Below are positions 59,201 to 64,000 of a DNA stretch of 64,000 bases, piece by piece (position 1 is the stretch's first letter; each line of letters starts with the position of its first letter). The DNA is taken from positions 14,368,517-14,432,516 of the forward strand of contig OX442318.1 of assembly GCA_949358305.1 (NCBI GenBank), in the 5' to 3' direction. The position numbers and the translations under genes were made by a program. The notes below the pieces were generated by a model. It was not told the origin of the DNA. It was given only the letters and a program-made list of their open reading frames with translations, and did no database searches. This DNA is from Strigamia acuminata. Taxonomy: Eukaryota > Arthropoda > Chilopoda > Geophilomorpha > Linotaeniidae.

Positions 59201-60320
59201 TTCAAACATTACGACAAGAGTGAATATAGAGGATACTTGTATAGCGTTACCATATTACTCCGCTTTAAGCAGTACGTGGGATGATTACCAAGTTTTGAAA
59301 ATTTCAGATACAAAGGTTATACCAGCATGCCGGTATACGTGAAAAGACGAGTTTCTTGCTTTTATTAATTAAAAAAGCCCGGATGAATAATTATATTGGA
59401 ATTTGGGCCTAAAGTTTAAGTTTTTAGAAATTTGCAATTTGCTACATTTTGGGCATCTTTTGGTTCAATTCTCATTTAAAAAAATTCATACTCACTGACA
59501 TCGACATGCTGGTAAAAATGGCGCCCAATGTCGCAACGCCCTAAACCCCCTACGCTGAACGGCCAACGTAAATTTCAAAACACACAACAAATTTTAAAAC
59601 AAAAAAAAAACCAGGCAACACCTGCAACTCATTAGTATAAGTAGGGATTAAGTCTGGGAGTTGCAACCCCTTTTAATTCCAGAAGGATGAAAGCTGAAAT
59701 AAAAATACAAAAGTCGAACTTTTTTACATAACTAGTTTAATATTGATTAGAAATTTGAAATCAGCGTGCTCAAGTTAGTGGGAAAAGAATGTTTGATCAT
59801 TTTAGAGCCATTGCAATGAATTTCACATTTTGGAGCTGAGACACACGAAAATTGCTTGCACTCCAATATTTCTCAATTTGCGCTCCATACCCCCCTAGAA
59901 CAAGTCATTCTAAACATGTTCAAAAAAAAATAATTCAAAACACCAATTTTTAGGCAAGATAACCTCGAAATTTGAATTGTTTCAGCTCTGTTCACACGTG
60001 CCCTACAGTGTGAACAGACTCTGTGTTGCGTTTGACTAATTTTTCCTTGCGTTGCGTGCGTTGCGTTGCATCTAGTATGAACACAAGTGTGAACCTACCT
60101 CTGTACTTGTAGCTTTAAATTTTGGTCTACTTAAAAATTCCTTTTATTTATAATTCTGAAATGATCACCACGTGCACTTGCGATTATAATGCGCTGTAGC
60201 AACAGCGTCGTGTTTTCACTAATGCACCGCTGATATATATTATGACTATTTACATCTTTTAAAGCTGAACACATCGTTAATACAAAATAATAATAATAAT
60301 AGTTGTTAAAATTTGCCTAC
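56213..60320. other. 4.1-kb non-coding stretch
   Basis: AT-rich with A/T-rich simple sequence at 57003-57075 and 58770-58804. A gcgttgcgtgcgttgcgttg run lies at 60052-60071, and gtgtgaac words flank it. A dispersed repeat occupies about 59240-59480. No gene called. Confidence 0.45.
59240..59480 (+). repeat. dispersed repeat, copy 1
   Basis: Shares gcttta.gc, gggatga-ttaccaa, aaaatttcag, ccggtata, taatt/aatagcccggat, ttggaatttg and ttttggttcaattctcatt, in order, with 62510-62800. No termini identified. Confidence 0.7.
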
Positions 60321-60367
60321 CTTTAGTGGTCTCTTCATATCTCGACGACTCGTGAATGAGCTTCAAA
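60321..60367 (-). CDS. candidate internal exon, unknown protein
   Basis: On the minus strand, acceptor gattttgcag (AG at 60369-60368) and donor AAAG|GTAGGC (intron from 60320) bound 47 bases. One frame is open: one base completing a codon, then LKLIHESSRYEETTK, then one base (enters after a phase-2 intron, leaves in phase 1). Splice sites are good on both sides. It lies upstream of the promoter near 50.8 kb, so it belongs to another minus-strand transcript or to an alternative upstream promoter of the same gene. The peptide was not recognised. Confidence 0.42.
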
Positions 60368-60369
60368 CT

Positions 60370-61204
60370 GCAAAATCAGAGGATTGATTTAAGATTTGGT
60401 TTGTGTTTTGGTGTTTCTATTCTGACGATTTACTCCGTAAAATAAAAAAGAACATTTATTATAAATAAATCTCTGATCCCGTACATGATTTATCGAATCG
60501 AAAACTGCAAAAGCATTCACAGATTATGTGACGGGGAGAAACACATTTTATTGACAAAGCTATATATGCGGTTTATGTTAAATTTATACTACCCCTTTGT
60601 TATTAAATTCATCCCACAGCACTTTTAGTGCATATTTGTTTCAACAAGTCAGTTGGGGATAGTTAAAAACTCGTCAGGATTTGATATACAAATAGTTTTT
60701 ACCAGTTTAAAGGCTGATGGAATTAAATGCATTCTAAAAGTCGTGTTTAAGGTTTTCGATGTTTGCATTTTGCTTGTGTGATGCCACTTCCTCAATTAGA
60801 AAATGGCAGCTGTTGTGAGGAAAGCTGATATTATTCGTAGAGCTTTTAGAAAACACTTTTGTCTTACTTAAGTTGTACTACTTAATTTGCAATCGTTGCA
60901 ACTGCCACTTGAAAGAGAATACTCATCACATGGATATTTAAACAACCCGTTCAGCCCGTTTAATACGTTTAAATAAACTTTTAAACTAAACTAAAAATTA
61001 TTTGTTAATCGTCCAACCCACTGAAACCTATAAAACCCCCTCATGATTGAAGCATAAAGCCACCTGCAACACCAATTAACAGTCGACTTGTCATCTCTAC
61101 ATTACTAAAACCTATTGATTAAAGAATACTGTGGGTGTTGCGTTCGAAACATCGCAAAGAGCATTCACACAACACACAACGATCCAGGCGCCCCTTCTGG
61201 AGGT
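60370..61204. other. non-coding stretch
   Basis: AT-rich. 60750-60870 resembles 24170-24330, suggesting a dispersed repeat. No gene recognised. Confidence 0.45.
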
Positions 61205-61408
61205 TTACGACCTCGTTCTTGTGGCTATCCTCGGTGTGTCTATGGCAACGTCTTCTTCCTCTTGTAGTTGTTGTTCTTCTGCCGGTTCTCCATTCTCCTC
61301 AATCGTTTCTTGTGTGTTTTGGTGGTACCTGTATCTCTGGTCTGTGGCTCTCTGCTGCGCCTGGACGGTTTGCTCAATGGTGTTAGCATCAGCAGCATTT
61401 GCCGAAAA
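61205..61408 (-). other. hydrophilic open frame, possible exon or retroelement remnant
   Basis: A minus-strand frame of 67 codons from after a TAA (61409-61411) to a TAA (61205-61207). It is rich in Gln, Glu, Thr and Arg (IEQTVQAQQRATDQRYRYHQ, then acidic, ending PRIATRTRS). Unlike other open frames here it is not AT-biased, and its composition is protein-like. It has no ATG and no clear acceptor. A weak donor (CAG|GTACCA, about 61325) would leave phase 2, which fits the exon at 60321-60367, but this may be chance. The ending resembles C-termini of some retroelement polyproteins. The opposite strand is also open for 98 codons, without an ATG start. Confidence 0.3.
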
Positions 61409-62509
61409 TTACCAAAAATTACCTTAAAGCGTTGCTGCTAATAGATAAATGACCACAGTCAGGTTTCCCAAGTTTCGGATCCACAATACAGTCACCTTTA
61501 TGGTGCGTTTCAAATGTATGACTATTTTTTGAAAACAATGGCTCTAATTAACAGTCATGTAATGACTTGGCATGAACCTTACTTATTAAGCCTACCTAAC
61601 CAACAAAAATCCACCATTAGTCTCTCCAAATAGTTCTGCAGATAAATGACCTTGAAGATGACCTTAATGGGATTGCTACCATATCTTTATTTATTTGCTT
61701 TGTATTCATGGTCGGTTGGAGGTTTTGTGGGGCCCCGTGACAAAGTTATTAGTGGAGTCCCAAAATATTTGCAAAAAAGAATTTTTATCAAATTTTCTTA
61801 GAAATTTGAAAGTGCGGGGGCCACACTGCAAATGTTGGCATTCATGCTTTTGATCGTGTGACAGTCACGTTGATTGAAATGCATCAACTCTTATCTGCAA
61901 TGGCTTTCATAATCAATACAATTTTTCTATTCCAGTTACTCGTACTAGCTGAATTTGAAACAAGAATTCGAAAAGTATTTACACACACACACACGCACAC
62001 AGCCAGAAGCAGGATCTCAAAAGTAAAGATCCCAAGAGGACGCCGTATTAGATCGCCATGCCAGCAGGTCTACGAGTCAGTGCAATCCCCATCAGGTCGA
62101 CTACTCAGGTCGATTGTCAATAGGTCAACAAGCCCTAAAGTTAATGTGTTTTTTTAGGTCTTTTTAAGATGAAAATAGCCAGGTTAAGATATGTGTAGCC
62201 CTACGCAGGCATTAGATATCAGTCAGCCAGCTGGATATTGTCATTATCTAAATTTATATTAAACAAAATGTGTCGACCTCTTTAACTTACAGTCATGTTT
62301 CTCGACCTAGGTTAGTACTTCCATGTTGACCTATAATGGTGGCAAAAAATATTCCAAGCAACCATTTTGCTTACTGTGCAAATGTCTCATTTTGTGAACT
62401 AAAAATTCAAAAATAAAGAGACAAAATATCTAAATCTCCGAATATCAAATACTGTACTGAATATTTACCAAATGTTAAAATTTCCAATTACCAATATCTT
62501 ATCGCCTTA
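61409..62509. other. non-coding stretch
   Basis: AT-rich with (CA)n at 61979-62000. The 99-codon plus frame across it starts from a non-ATG codon and is not supported. Confidence 0.45.
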
Positions 62510-62800
62510 CCCCGCTTTATGCTGCATAAAACTGTACATGGGATTACCAACTTTATAAAATTTCAGTTACCGGTATACAGTAAGTGAAAAAGATTACTAT
62601 TTTTGTACGTTTTTTTTTTATTAATAGAGCCCGGATAGATAATTAAGTTGGAATTTGAGCCTGAAATTTGAGTTTTCTTGATAATCTGAAGATTATTACT
62701 AAATTTTGGATAAATTTATAGAAATTTAGGCCAATTTCCTATATTTTGAATATCTAAAAAAACTTTTAAAGCTTGTTTTGGTTCAATTCTCATTGTAGCC
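62510..62800 (+). repeat. dispersed repeat, copy 2
   Basis: Diverged copy of 59240-59480 with the same order of blocks. It is preceded and followed (62400-63200) by aaatacc/ccgaat-type words (atttaccaaatgttaaa, atttaccaaatgctaat), which suggest a larger repeat. Confidence 0.7.
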
Positions 62801-63605
62801 TATATTTACCAAATGCTAATATTATCAAATACCAAATATTTACGGACAAAAAAGGAACTTTCAGCTTTAGAAAATGCATCAAATTTTTACACCATTGTAG
62901 TGTATTTACACCACAAGAAATTGTGCAAGTTTAAGCACATTAGGATTTTACATTGTATTGTTAGGCATCATGCGGATGCAAGATGCAAGATGCAACCCTA
63001 GCTACGGTTGGCCAGGTATTGAATAATAAAGGATTTACACTTCTGTTAGTGAAGTGGAAGAGGCAGGAGCCATAGTCAAAAAAGTCTGCCAGACTTTAGG
63101 CTTAAACCTTGACTTCTTATTTTGTGTCTATGGGCAAGATACAAAAACCATCAAATACTAAACTCCGAATGTTTACCCAATATTAAAAGCACCTAATACC
63201 CAATACCGGACATTACCAAACACTGTCAATTTTGATCAGACATTCCGAAAATTCGGTGCGTCCCATGATGCTGCAGAAGACTGAGATAGAGTTTGATCAG
63301 TTTAGCAATGGGTTAGGCTAGGTCAGTATAGTTAATGCTCTTACTACTGATCAGCTTGTTAATGTGCAAACTTCACTACTGGTCAGAAGAGTTAGGGCCA
63401 TTTCAGGGCTGGGCCCCAACTGGGATGAATGATACACTCAGATTCTGATTTAGATGTCGACTGACTGGTTTTAATACAAGAAAAGAGTAAGCAACGTTGC
63501 AAGGCAGTTGTAGCCTAGCAACTTGTGATACAGTCTTGTGAATTGCTGTTGTTACAGAGTTATAGAAAATGGCGGGTCGAAAGTCATAACGGTCAGAGTT
63601 AGGCA
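62801..63605. other. non-coding stretch
   Basis: AT-rich, with repeated ccaatacc/atttacc words. An isolated ccgaaaattcggtgcgtccc (63246-63265) resembles the hAT terminus seen at 46727. No gene. Confidence 0.45.
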
Positions 63606-63790
63606 AGGTCAGGTTAGGTCAGGTTAGGTCAGGTTAGGTCAGGTTAGGTCAGGTCAGGCTGGTCAGGTCAGGCTGGTCATGTCAGGTCTTAGTTGGAGGT
63701 CAGGTTAGATCAGGTGGAGTCAAAATAGGTCAAGTTAGATCAGGTGGAGTCAAAATAGGTCAGGTTAGGGCAGGTTAGGGCAGACTAGAT
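63606..63790. repeat. AGGTTAGGTC tandem repeat with a 30-bp higher unit
   Basis: About four and a half perfect 10-base units at 63606-63652, then aggtcaggctggtc variants, then two copies of a 30-base unit (gatcaggtggagtcaaaata plus ggtca-gtta) at about 63708-63767, then aggttagggc copies. Strand-asymmetric (G over C). Confidence 0.9.
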
Positions 63791-64000
63791 CAGATTAAAG
63801 TTGTTTCGATTGCTAAGTTGACCCATCACTAAAGTGTACGTAGCCCTGTAAAATATTGCCAAAGCCCACAGCTCATAGAATATTCTGTGCACAGCTAGAA
63901 ATTAATTACCCTAAAGGAATAGGAATATTTTTTTCATATTCAAATTAATGTCATTGTGGTAGATTCTACACACCAGTCCCCCTAGGATGCAATTTAAATT
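63791..64000. other. non-coding end of window
   Basis: AT-rich sequence; nothing recognised. Confidence 0.5.

Noticed and set aside
63606-63660. Telomere-like TTAGG repeats
   Set aside because: The unit is TTAGGTCAGG, not a tandem TTAGG or TTAGGG array, and it lies in interspersed DNA.

Overview
The window looks like AT-rich (roughly two-thirds A+T), intron- and repeat-dominated nuclear DNA of an animal, probably an invertebrate. I cannot name the species. Evidence: there are almost no long open frames outside one retrotransposon, many A/T homopolymers and simple repeats, several families of small TIR elements (hAT-like, pogo-like and other TA-flanked types), a tRNA-derived SINE, and a few isolated exon-like segments with animal-type splice signals.

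The dominant feature is a full-length, probably young Ty3/Gypsy LTR retrotransposon at 7976-17436, inserted on the minus strand. By eye its two 983-bp LTRs are identical, it is flanked by a 4-bp duplication (GTGT), and both large frames are open. In element order (right to left) it has: 5' LTR (16454-17436), an 18/18 primer binding site for tRNA-Phe, gag (ATG at 16240, ends 14252), pol in the -1 frame (to 9540), a 3' untranslated stretch, a short polypurine tract, and the 3' LTR (7976-8958). Gag-Pol would be made by a -1 ribosomal frameshift just before the gag stop; a candidate slippery heptamer and a small hairpin lie there. Pol has protease, reverse transcriptase, RNase H and integrase with catalytic motifs intact. 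There is no env. The most unusual trait is a basic linker between RNase H and integrase with three closely spaced AT-hook-like GRP motifs. Gag lacks a canonical CCHC zinc knuckle.

Host coding content is sparse. The best host signal is on the minus strand near 50.6-50.85 kb: a TATA-like box, an initiator-like site, a two-codon uORF, and a first coding exon with a good Kozak context encoding a signal peptide and ending in a splice donor. Further minus-strand candidate internal exons lie at 20062-20122 and 60321-60367, and a possible plus-strand terminal exon at 2499-2699. None could be assigned to a family.

The rest is intronic or intergenic DNA filled with small mobile elements and repeats: foldbacks at 18.2 and 18.8 kb, TIR elements at 30.7, 32.4, 36.75, 40.0, 43.9, 46.7 and 55.8-56.2 kb (including a hAT-like MITE with a perfect 8-bp duplication nested in another TIR element), a SINE at 37.6 kb, a mutated 18S-rRNA-like fragment at 49.5 kb, and tandem repeats at 23.0 and 63.6 kb.
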